A stretch of DNA of 64,000 nt from Diphasiastrum complanatum (Eukaryota > Streptophyta > Lycopodiopsida > Lycopodiales > Lycopodiaceae): assembly GCA_029204225.1 (NCBI GenBank), contig CM055094.1, positions 4,954,063 to 5,018,062 of the forward strand. Direction: 5' to 3'. The stretch's first letter is position 1. Every line of letters starts with the position of its first letter. The translations under genes were made by a program, and so were the position numbers. The notes under the pieces are model-generated. The model did no database searches and was not told the origin of the DNA. It saw nothing but the letters and a program-made list of their open reading frames with translations. Shown here one piece after another: positions 46,242 through 56,966 of the stretch.

Positions 46242-47099
46242 ATTTACATAGCTAGCCTAATAACAATTACAATTAGGTGATTGAGAAATAAGTTCTTTTT
46301 GCTCTCAAATGTCTTAAAATGCTAGAAATTTGACCAAACCTTGTCTTTGCTTAGTTTATGGCTAATTTGATTAAAAGAAAGCATGAGGAAGTTTGGACAT
46401 GGAGATTATTTATTGTATCCTAGATGAATCTTGAGGGACTAGGTTTAAAGTTCATTTTTCTTGACTAATGTGTAGATGGGTAGAGATTTCTTCACTCTAA
46501 GAAAACTCAGTTGCAAGTAGAAATTGCAGAACATCCAATGTTGGAATCACAACTATTGAAGAGGAATACATGGGCTTTTTTGAAGTAGACAATGGGTCCA
46601 TTTGGTTAAGTCAATTTCTCAAAAATTTCATGTTTCCCATTGAAAACATTCAAGATTTCTTGTGACCATTAAGAAACAATTATCCTCATTAAGAATGGTA
46701 TGTTTCAGAAGAGAAATAAGCATGCTCAAAGAAAATTTCAATTTTTTAAGGAGTTGGTTGGCTACAATAAATTAAACTAAATTAAACAATAATATTTAGA
46801 ATAACGAAATTTGAGGCTCGTGGGAGTGTTGGAATATTCATTTGTAGGCTTCAAAACTATCTTAGTGTATGTCGGTAAGCACCACAATTTTCACACACTT
46901 TGATGATGGGAATCATTTATAGCCGAATGACATTTTTTTTTTGTAATGATGAAGAGTGATTTGGACATTATCCTTACAACTTAGAAACCTTTTTGGCCTT
47001 GTGTTGCAAAGGCAATACTATGTGTTGAGGTTGGTCAATGGAGTTTGGAAGACAATCAACATTATGCAAACTTTGATAAAGCAAAGCACAATGATGACG

Positions 47100-47880
47100 C
47101 CCTTCAACTGAAATGGAATACCTCTTACAAACATTTGATTTGTTCCATGATTCTTGTCAAAATAGTCTAAAAAATTCTAGCGATTTAAGAAATATAGTTG
47201 TGTTACCAACAATTATTAGAGTCAAACATGGTATGGTGATTGAGTGATTTGCTTCAAATCTAAACATTAATGGCATATTGGTCAATGGTGTCGAAGGGTA
47301 TTTCCAAACAAAAAAAACCATACTGGCCAAAGACATTAGAGCCAAAACAAGATACGAAAACAATCAAATTTACAACTAACAAATCAATACAACGTGGGAC
47401 AGCTATATGATGACTTGTCAAAGAAATACGAATTGGAAACAATCATCTGAACATCATCACTCTCGAAAACAATTTCCAATCCAATTTGTAGCAACACGAA
47501 TAATACGTCATGCACAAGGATTAATAATGGACAAACTCGCATTCAATCCAAAAGGTTTTTAAGTGCACGGTTTAACTTATACAACACTTCTAAAAAATAT
47601 CAAGGACCTACTACAACCATTGTCAGAAAACTCATTGACAAAAAGTAAGATAAGAAATGCAAAGACTACATGACACAAGTACTTGGATACTCAGTATCTC
47701 TGATATTAATGAATATGTAAACATGAACCTCATCATACACTCCCTAAACACAATTATCTTACAAGAACACTATGTCGACTTAAAATCTATCGACATCCTA
47801 ATGAATTTCAATATACTTTGCTCAAGAAAAAAAGCTTCAAAAAGATACAAGCACACAGTTTGCTCACATATTTTAGAACT
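47100..47880 (+). pseudogene. Decayed PIF1-like helicase followed by endonuclease-like start (Helentron/Helitron2-like)
   Basis: In one frame, with stops, I read TIIRVKHGMVIE, NLNINGILVNGVEGYF, then QFPIQFVATRIIRHAQGL, MDKLAFNPKGF and HGLTYTTLL...LLQPLSENS. This matches the C-terminal motifs of PIF1-type helicases (the usual forms are ...GLVNG..G, FPIQLA.A.TIHRAQGLT and HGL.Y.ALSR). The next open part (from about 47657) has NLIIHSLNTIILQEHYVDLK and IDILMNFNILC, which resembles the opening of an endonuclease/exonuclease/phosphatase domain (FNIRSL..H..D). Helicase followed by such an endonuclease is the layout of Helentron/Helitron2 proteins. Rep and the termini are not seen. 46250-47100 may hold more of it but is too decayed to say. 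Confidence 0.5.
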
Positions 47881-48127
47881 TCAATTACTTTTCATCTAGT
47901 GGAAATATAATTTTTTCTACAAGTTGATAATTTTTTTTTACAAAGACAACATAATTTTGTCAAAACCCTAATTTTAATTGGATCTCTATATTGTGAGGTT
48001 ATTAAACTTCATTTAAGAGTGTTTCAATCTTAGGAAATGACAAGAGTAATTATATTGAGGATAGATCTTAGGCTGATCAAGATTTCACTATTCTATGTGT
48101 TGGTCAAAGTTGAGGTAGCCTTTTCTG

Positions 48128-48153
48128 TACAGCCCACTAATGTGTGGGCTGTA
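48128..48153. repeat. Short perfect inverted repeat
   Basis: TACAGCCCAC and GTGGGCTGTA are perfect 10-bp arms around a 6-bp loop (TAATGT). Confidence 0.85.
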
Positions 48154-48445
48154 GGATGAGAGAGCTGTTTGAAAACGTTTATATTCTGCTTTTCATAGTC
48201 TTTCCCGTAGATCTTGCCATTCTTGAAGGTGTCTGCAAGTCAGGTTGGTGGTAGCTGGGCTGCAACTAATTTCAAGGATGAGCTGGGTCTTACAATGCCT
48301 GTGTAGCTTAGTGGTGGGGGTAGTTGAAGTGACTTCTTTTCTGCAGAAGCTGCTATGTTATGTCAGAATAAAGGAGCTCCATGTTTTGTGTTGCATTTAT
48401 GTTTGGATGTTTGAAAGTGTCTCATCTTTCTGTCTGGTGCTGTGC

Positions 48446-48466
48446 GTGTGTGTGTGTGTGTGTGTG
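48446..48466. repeat. (GT)n microsatellite
   Basis: About 21 bp of GT repeat followed by a G-rich segment. Confidence 0.9.
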
Positions 48467-48599
48467 AAGGGGAGGGGGGCGGGGTGTAGATGCGTTTGTC
48501 ACTGTCCTTCTTAGGAATATTGCTCCGCCTCCAAGGAATGGACTCATCATTTCTGATCTTCACTCCAGTCTATTACAACAACTGCCCAAGAGATGTGTT

Positions 48600-50337
48600 T
48601 ATGCTCATAGGAATTGGAGTTGACTAATGGATGTGTTCTCGATGTCAGCAATGGGAGTTGTCCTCAATCTTCTGAGCATTGATGCTAGTAGTACCTTTGC
48701 TCTTGGATTTGGTGTAGAATGGAAGCCAAAACCTGCATACTTGTAGTTGTCTCTACCGTTGTCGCCATCGCTGTTGTCCTATAGAAAGAACAAAAAATTG
48801 AATCTTTTCTCGTTGAATGGATCCCCTATAATCTATGGGCCATTATGTGTGAAAGTGGGCATATAGATAGGTTGATATTTCACATGCCCATTGGATGCAA
48901 ATTAACTTCCAACCATCATAAAATCAGTTTTTGATTTTTTGTGAGCTAAATGGAGGCGCTCATAAAACCGAATCAACATTTTTTGTAGTAAAATTTTGTT
49001 ACATGCACCTTTGTTTCACTCAAAAGGTGCGTGTAAAAGAAAACTTATTTTCTGTGGAGTAAGGGCCCCTGCCCCTCCTTGAGACCCTTTTTTCCTTCGC
49101 GGGAACCCCTCCCATTAAGACACATATGTCCTGATTTTTTTAGTTCATTTTTGCAGTGTTTTTACATAGCATAATCATCACTCGACACAAGTAGGGCATT
49201 ATGAAAATCTACTTGAGTTTACACAACCTTTAACCCAAGCTAGAAATCCATATGTACAAAGCTTCATGTGGAACCCTTGGGTGGACGATATATGGATAGA
49301 TTCACGACAGTTGATAATAATTTAAGCAGTCCTTTACGCAGTGTAAAGCCTTACTACAAGGGATTTATGCATTTTTGAGCAATTATCTAAGGGAAATGCC
49401 CAAATATTCATAAATCCCTTGAAGCAAGGGTTTACTCTATACTTAAATTGCGCATATACATACTACATAATCGCTTTTACATTTACTTGGCATAGAAGTA
49501 AATAGTCTCTGAGCAATAGCTCTAAAAAAAGAAATCTCTTTGTGTAACATGAAACATCAATAAAGATAGTATTCAATTAGACATGCATGACTTCAGGTCA
49601 ACAAGATGTTATTCAATATAGTACATATGCCATAAGTCATACATGATAAGGTTTCATACCTATATCAATCGATTATACAATCATCTGAACATTGTCATGA
49701 CCATCAATTGTAAGCAAATACGTCAAGGCTATATTAGTCATCAATGTTATTCGAATTATCTTCCCAATTCATGTCTTAGACATAGCATTACATGAATATG
49801 TCCTCATATATGTAAAAGTACTAAGCAATTTGCCTGTTGAACAATGAATTAGAAGAATCAATGAAAAAGAACAACTTTTGTAAGTAACATAATCTACGTA
49901 CATCAAAGCAAATGCTACTTATATTACAACTAAAAAGTGTTAACTTTGTTGGAATTGAATGTTATCCCAAACATATAAACTATAATTGATAATTTCCATA
50001 AAAATATGTAAATTATTAAGATTTAAAATGACCCAAATATCCTTGCAAGGGAATCTTTAAACCAACTTTACATTGAAATTTAGAATTGAAATTCTTCATG
50101 ATGTCTAATTTGATCAAAGTAAAAAAGCAATTATCAAAATTGTTGTGAAGTTAGTTACAAAAATCACAATAGAACTAATTATAAACCAAAAATCAATAAA
50201 CTACTTCAGATTAGCTACAATCTAGTTATAATTAAGGACCATTACAATCTGTTATGTGTTAATGAGAGACTGATTGCAAATTAGATAAGAGACTTAGCTT
50301 GATTATTTTTTATATTAACTAATAATATCAGACTTGT
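48600..50337. other. Intergenic region without recognisable gene
   Basis: AT-rich sequence with no domain-bearing frame. Only the foldback at 49319-49449 stands out. Confidence 0.45.
49319..49449. repeat. Foldback (MITE-like) inverted repeat
   Basis: Ends AATTTAAG (49319-49326) and CTTAAATT (49442-49449) are perfect complements. An inner 13-bp pair CAAGGGATTTATG (49358-49370) and CATAAATCCCTTG (49409-49421) is also perfect, and the DNA between these is largely complementary. The loop is about 20 bp. Confidence 0.7.
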
Positions 50338-50815
50338 TGACAAATTCAATAGAAAAGACTTTCACATGATAAAACTTTGATTGAAAATGGTGATACTATA
50401 AGAAGATCTTGGGAATGAAACAAAATGTAGATTCACTTAATTTCACCAACTGGAAACAAAAGATGACAACAATCACTCTCATTACAATAATTTGAAAGAC
50501 TAACAAATCTTTGAAGTGAGTAGAGCTCACACAGCCAAAGAAGCTTGGGATATCGTGGTCAGCCTATTCAAAACTCATATCACCACAATGCTATTCTTTT
50601 AGCTGAAAATGTCCAAAACAAATTTGATCAATGATTACATAAATTGATTCAAGACTATACTTGAATAAGTATCTTAGTGTATTTTCCTATCTATGAGACA
50701 GGCATTGCCGTTACCTTGGTAGGTTTTCTTGATTCATATAAAAATCTTGTCATGATGATGCATGCTTAACAAGACTTGATCATTTAGCTCTATGTGGGTT
50801 CAAAAAGAAGCTAGG
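50338..50815 (+). pseudogene. Copia gag remnant, plus strand
   Basis: Fragments VDKFNRKDFHMIKL, AHTAKEAWDIVVSLFKTHI, LKMSKTNLINDYIN and FKTILE follow the order of the Gag at 21290-21995. Multiple stops are present, and no LTR or downstream domain is attached. Confidence 0.65.
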
Positions 50816-50837
50816 GAAAAGAACAACAAATAGGGAA

Positions 50838-51416
50838 CTAGCGAATCCTTGGCTCACTACTCCAAGAAAGGACTCCTTGGAGATCTTCAAGAGAGGGCAA
50901 CTTGCCCATGAATGCATAACCTTGCACCAAGTTTGCAAAATCCACACTTAGTCCATTCAAGATCAATTGAAAAAGTTCACATTCTTTAATGGAATCTCCT
51001 ATGTAAGCAAGCTCCTTGTTATAGTCTTTAACTCTCAAAACCTATGAATGACCACACTCTCCCTTGGCTTGAAAGCATTGAAGGATTTGGTTCTTCAAGG
51101 ATAGCAACCTTGAAGTGTTTTTAGATTCATATATTTTTTAAAGAGATTCCCATGCTTCTTGAGCCAAGGTGCAAGCACCTACCTCCTTAAGAAGCTAATT
51201 TGCTACATTCATTTATATACAATGGAGGGCAATCTTGCACCTCTTCTTGTATCTTGTAGCTTCTTGAGGGTGAATGGGCTCATCCTCTTCACCACTCACA
51301 ATATCCATTAGATATTGTAAGACAAGAATTGATTCCATTCTTAGCTTCCAAATAGAGTAATTAGAAGCATTCAATCTATCATTTGGATCCAAGAGATATG
51401 CATTAATGGAAGCCAT
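50838..51416 (-). pseudogene. Copia gag of a minus-strand element
   Basis: Starts MASINAYLLDPNDRLNASNY then SIWKLRMESILVLQ and RYKKRCKIALHCI; after a frame break come ELAYIGDSIKECELFQLILN and GLSVDF. It resembles the plus-strand gag piece at 24345-24760. It lies downstream of the primer-binding site and LTR described next. No pol follows. Confidence 0.8.
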
Positions 51417-51680
51417 CTCTCTCTAATCAAGAGCTTGATCACAAAAAATGGATGCAAAATAGAAAATATTGAAAGACTAGCTATTCCACTACCTAGGGAC
51501 TTGATCCAATTGATAAGAGATGACCTCAACTTGGATTTTGAAGCTAAAAAACCTGTAAATCAAAAGCCATTAGATCTCTCTTCACTCAATTACATCAAAT
51601 CATAGATTGTGTCTAGATAGCAACCAATGCTTGAATTGCATCAAAATCTATGATCCTAGCATGATTTATAGCTCATTTCT

Positions 51681-51699
51681 TGGAATGGCTCTGATACCA
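51681..51699 (-). promoter_or_regulatory. Copia primer-binding site, minus strand
   Basis: On the minus strand TGGTATCAGAGCCATTCCA directly follows the LTR end ...TTTTCAACA. It contains the full initiator tRNA-Met type site. Confidence 0.92.
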
Positions 51700-52383
51700 T
51701 GTTGAAAATGTAGCAAAATAACTCCAATAGATCCTAGAAATGATGGAGAAAGCACCTAATTAAGATCTAATCAAGATCCTATACTAGAACATAGATCAAT
51801 ACATTGATTTCTAGCTTATCTTGGCTTAAACTCCACAATTTGGCTCCAAAATCATGCAAAGAGACTCACACATGTGAAAATATGGCCTGCTGCTGCATGT
51901 ATATTGTACCAGTTACTTCAAAGTCTTCTAATGATTGCAAAAATCCATGTGCCAATAGCAATCATCATTCAAATGATAGACAAAAACTAGTCATGAAAAA
52001 GATCTCAATTTTACTCATAATTGGATGTGAAATCCATCACAAATTTATACATGATTGTCTCGGATCTGAGCATTTAGGGCTTTCTCTGATCCATCCAAGA
52101 TCTAACCCTAATTTTAACCTATTAGTTCATAAGATCCACCCTAATTGGAGGTTGAGATCTTAAAATTCAAAACAATGTAGAAACTGCTATTTTTATCTAA
52201 TAGAATCTCTCTAGCCTATCTATGCACATTTTGGCCTCATTCCAAAGGTACCATTCCAAAGCTAGGTTAGGGATTTGACTTAGAAAAAATTATCCTATGA
52301 TTTTGGCACGTGTGACATCCCACAAAATGGCCTCAATGCAATTTACAAGTGGAAATTACAAACTGGCTTGTGTAATTTTAACA
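51700..52383 (-). repeat. 5' LTR of a minus-strand copia element
   Basis: On the minus strand it starts TGTTAAAATT and ends ATTTTCAACA, abutting the primer-binding site. TG...CA ends with a short TGTT/AACA terminal inverted repeat. The 3' LTR is absent from the window. Confidence 0.75.
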
Positions 52384-52652
52384 TTTCATACCATTTGGGT
52401 ACCTTAGTTTCAGGTGATACACTTCTTGGAGAGCGTGTGCTTCAACAGCAGCATCAGACATGACCACATCACTATTAGCTAGTCCACCAGACAAAGTCAC
52501 CACCCCACCCATGTTGATTACCACGCCAACGCCGCCAACTTCACCAAAGGCACCTTTTGGATGGGGGAGGAGTGGGGAGTTCCAGTCCCCAAGGCACCTA
52601 AGCGGCCCAGCAGCCACAAGGTCAACAGCCACAAGCCCAGCAAGTCCACACC

Positions 52653-54732
52653 TTGGTCACTTCTCAATATTTTGATATTGCGGACCCGATGGAGATAAGT
52701 GATTACAAACCAGAGAAGGTAGATCAGTCAGGAGAAAGTCTGACCCTCCTAATAACCACCACTACAACAACAACCACCATTGCTACTAGCATTATATCTC
52801 CACTCCCTCCACCTCCATCTTCATTCACTCCACAACGTCTATTTTTTGGATTAGCTTCACCATCTCACACCCTTGATCAGTACCCAACCATCACTAACCT
52901 TGAAAAGCTCTTTGAAACAGCTAAACGCTCAATGATCGACCTATCCGAAGCAAGCTAGCACATGCATTGGTTGGTAAGCCAGCACCAAGTGCTCAAGAAC
53001 AAGGTCCAGTACCAGGACTAAGAAATTGCGCAACAATAGAAGCTGGCCAAAGAAAAAGAAAAAGAGACAAAAAAAATTTGAATCCATAATGGTCGGGCAA
53101 AAGATCACTTTGGAAAAGGTCCAACAGCAACTGAAGCACCAGATGGTCCAGATCGACCAAGTACGAGACAGATCATCGGGTGCAATGATAGTTGATGCCC
53201 CTATGGTTAAGCCCGAGGACATATAGTTCCAGGCCCCACAGGCCTCAGCCATCCTGATGGAGAAGTATGTGCAGCTGATCCAGGACTGGGAAGCCGATAA
53301 AAGAAATTTCGAGAATATTGTGGCCAAGCAAGAAAAGATCATCCTGGAGTTCCAGAAGCAGCTAGAAGATACAACGAAGGCCCTGCAACAAGTCTTGGCA
53401 AGGGAACCAGTTGTGGGACACGGCGTGCAAGGCCCATGCAGGCGCTCTTACAAAGAAACCACGGGACGATGATGACGGTGCAAGAAATAAGGACGGGCAA
53501 ACCCGACCATCATATGGTAGCTCAGGATCGGGTAGCCAGAGAGCCGAAGCTGCTTCCAGAGCTTTTCCTCTTCTCCCTCCCACTTTTAACCCCTCAACTT
53601 ATTTCGCTTTTAATTTTTCTGAAATATTTATTTCACTAACCCTATTTTTTCATCTTCCCTCTCTCCACCACCTCCTAGCAGATTAATGGGCCCATCTAGA
53701 GGTCCAGTTGACATGTACAAGGCCCGACGGGATGAGTTTTTACAACAACTTCGCTCCCCCGGAGCAGCGTACAATTTATTAATTCCACCTCCTCCTAAAC
53801 CTGTCATCCCTACACCTCTCTCTCCAGATCACTCCATTCCTGACCTTCCAGAAACTAACACTGACATTGGGGGTGATGACGACTTCTTGGCAGATCCACC
53901 AGAAACAAAAATATTCTCGCCCAGGCAAGACACGGGCGCAGCTGAGCCGTCTATAAGTGAGCGAGCAAAGGAAAAAGATACGGGCACTAAGGCCTTGGAT
54001 GATTACCTGGCGAGGCCACCACAACCACGTAGGACAGCTTCTCCTACCAGGCCAAGGGGTAAGATGGCTAATACTAGAGAATCAGAGAAATTTGAAAGGA
54101 AATATCCTCCCAACATGAGGGGAGGCAAAGAGGAGATAGACCAAAGCCAATACTCCACCAGGGCTGAGATCATTTTGGCACTACAACCGATACCGGAATG
54201 GCGGAGCAAGGTCTTAAATGATAGCAGGCGACTGCAAGAGTACCTGAGGGCATCGGCGTGGAAGCGAATTGATCCATTCTACATGCCGCTCAAACGAAGA
54301 AATCCATGGCCAGCTGAAAAGCCATAGGTTGAGTTGGTGAACTGGCCAATGATTTTGGAAATTTCAGAGAGAATCTCCCTGGATGACTTGAGGCTACAGT
54401 TGCTAGACTTTGGGCACAAATACAAGACAAGTGCTGATCTATGCGTGCAAAAAAGTGCCGAATATTGCCGATCCATGGCCTTTCTAATGCAGCAAGAATG
54501 TTTCTGGGATCGTGGTTTGAATCTGATCAGGATCAATTCCAACGTAGCCCTCCAGTCAGAGGAAGATCATGAGATGATGGCCCGACTATACTACAGAGCA
54601 GCCTTCATGTCATCATGATACGTCACCATGGTAGAAGACTGGTAGGAGATGGGCTTCATCGAAAAGATACGAGAGTACCTGGGGCCATTAAACTACGGAA
54701 GTAAGCTCCGCTTCCAAGTGTTCGAGCCCTAG
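52653..54732 (+). pseudogene. Unrecognised decayed gene, Pro-rich and coiled-coil
   Basis: A GC-richer stretch with protein-like frames. 52653-52958 is Thr/Pro-rich. 53026-53472 is strongly coiled-coil (KITLEKVQQQLKHQMVQIDQ; KQEKIILEFQKQLEDTTKAL) with one stop. 53686-54730 is one frame whose first part is Pro/charged-rich (PPPPKPVIPTPLSPDHSIPD) and whose later part is globular-looking (DDLRLQLLDFGHKYKTSADL, EDHEMMARLYYRAAFMSS), with stops at 54325, 54616, 54643 and 54730. The frame changes near 53000 and 53480. A CCTAGCAG acceptor-like sequence precedes 53686, so part may be introns. I do not recognise the family; it could be a gag-like ORF of an unknown retroelement or a host pseudogene. Confidence 0.45.
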
Positions 54733-56966
54733 GACGAAAGATGAGCGAGCGGAAACAAACAGCAAGACGATGAGGCGAGCAAGACTCACAAGAGGTTCTC
54801 AAGAGGGTTGGAATGTAGCGGCCAATGAGAGATCTTCATTTTTGAGAAATAGTTTTGCGGATAATAAGCACTTGGGTTTACGGAAGCGAATGAAGATTCA
54901 CGCTTTTCCAAGTGCCGAGCGGAACGACATCACCTGTGTTGCAGTGGGTCCTACAACAAATTAGAGGTGGATAATGTTAGTAGATTCCAAAGAATCCCCA
55001 GATGCCGAGCCAAGCTGAAGACATAGAGTATCTCTCACCCAAGATCGAGGAGGTCTTAGAAGGAGGAGAGCAAAAGATGCTAAGAGCCGAGCATGAGAGC
55101 CGAGGATTACTAGCTAGGTTGACAGTTATTACGAGTCTTTGTAAATTTCGATACTGTTAACTAGAAATCTGACCCACATACTGTTAAAATAACGGCTACA
55201 TTATGTGGGATTGTAAGTAGAGTAACTTAGATTTTCAATGCATTGATCAACTGACTTCCAATCATCAATGATGGAGTCAACGCCCTGACAGGCATCTTTT
55301 GTAACAATGATTTAGACATTTTGTAATGAGGATCAGTGATTAAGTAGATTTTTAGAATCAGTTAGTTAGGTTCCAATTATCTAGCCATCAACGATTTTAG
55401 CTGAAGGTTGAGCGCCCTATTGTTCCACGGCCAGCTTCAAACTTCTATACTCACATTTTTTATTTTATTTGAGTGCATTTTTGTGTCTACATTTTTGTTT
55501 CCATTGCGCATTGTAGTATTAGATTCATCTTGAACTGTCTTGCTGGTAACTGCCACACTACCAACTCATCACCATCTGCTCACCACTTCTGCTGCTCACC
55601 ACATTTCCAACAAAATCCTACATCATCATGGTGCCACATGGCATGAATCTAGTTGCTAGATTTTAACATTTTTCACAATTGTATAGAACAAAGGTGGTTG
55701 TGTTTTATTAATGTAGTATAAGATACTTCAATGGATATGGTGCCTTTCAATGCACCACATCGATGAGAGAAGAATCATAGCAATGCTGGTATAATCAGTG
55801 AGCACTTGCTAGCAACAATACTAGTAATATTTGTGTTAGGCAAGAAAGCTAGAACGTTGTTCTGAAGCCATTTAGATGTGGTTGCATGGAATGATCTGAC
55901 GCTTACAATCAGCTGACTGGGAATCCCCACAAGAACCTGCATGACTAATTCCGCAAAGGGGATGAGGATACGAGAATTGGCATCAAACAGTCTCACTTGC
56001 CCATGCTCCTTAGCATGTTGACTACGTACTCGGGCTCTGGGGAGATCACCTGTGCCAAAGTTCACTCCAAAAAATGTTCTTGCAACCATTTGGAAGATTA
56101 AGATTTGGCAAGAACATCAACTATACTTGCTAAACATGGCTGTTGCTAGCGATTAATATAAAAAGTAGAAGCTATTATCATTCAAACTACATGATTGTAT
56201 ATACACCAAAGAGGACACTGAGACTAAACAATGTCATATAGATTTTTTTTGATTTCATCAAATTCCTGGAGTAAAATCACATTCTTTGTTAGCTTTTGCT
56301 TATGGGAATCTATCCATTCATGCTTATTAAAGGACCATTCATGCGTAGTAAAGCACCACATTTGCATGTCTTTGCTTTTTTGGCCTTATGCATCATGCAT
56401 TGTTTGCATGCATTAGTAAGAACTGTTTAATGAAAACATATGCATGTTAGTTTAGCCCTCAACCAAGGTTCAAGCCTTAAAAGTTCAGGCTGCCACCTTG
56501 GAGTTCCAAACTCCATTGATTGGCCTCAACACATAATATTGCCTTTGCAAGGCAAGGCCAAAATGTCAACAAATCATTTTAAGTTTTGGTTTTTATCACT
56601 TATCCAAAGAAGGGTGATACAGGTTTCTAAAACTCAAAAGCTGTGTGTGTAAAGCAGCACTGCTTGCCTTCACTTAATCATCTTGTAGACTTCATTCAAC
56701 AGCCAACATTACACCTCCTTGCCAAATGAATACAACAATATCAAGAAGAATACTATAGACGACGTCGAGCATGACCTTTCTACTTATGTTTCTGGAATAC
56801 ATGAGCTAAATATACATTACATTTTGGCAATCAGATGATCCTAGCAAATGAGTACAAGAAATTATATCAGAGAAATAAAACCAAATGATATACCCTAACA
56901 TGACAAACGGGCAATAGTGAATTAAAAAGTGCAACTGGTATACATATTATACAAGTTTCTAGAAAT
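54733..56966. other. Intergenic region without recognisable gene
   Basis: A 104-codon minus-strand frame (55775-56089, containing KWLQNNVLAFLPNTNITSIV) has no family I recognise and may be chance. The part next to 56967 should hold the PPR gene's 3' UTR. Nothing else is supported. Confidence 0.4.

Noticed and set aside
48245-48514. Cys/Val-rich plus-strand frame
   Set aside because: Much of it is translated GT repeat and G-rich flank; no domain.
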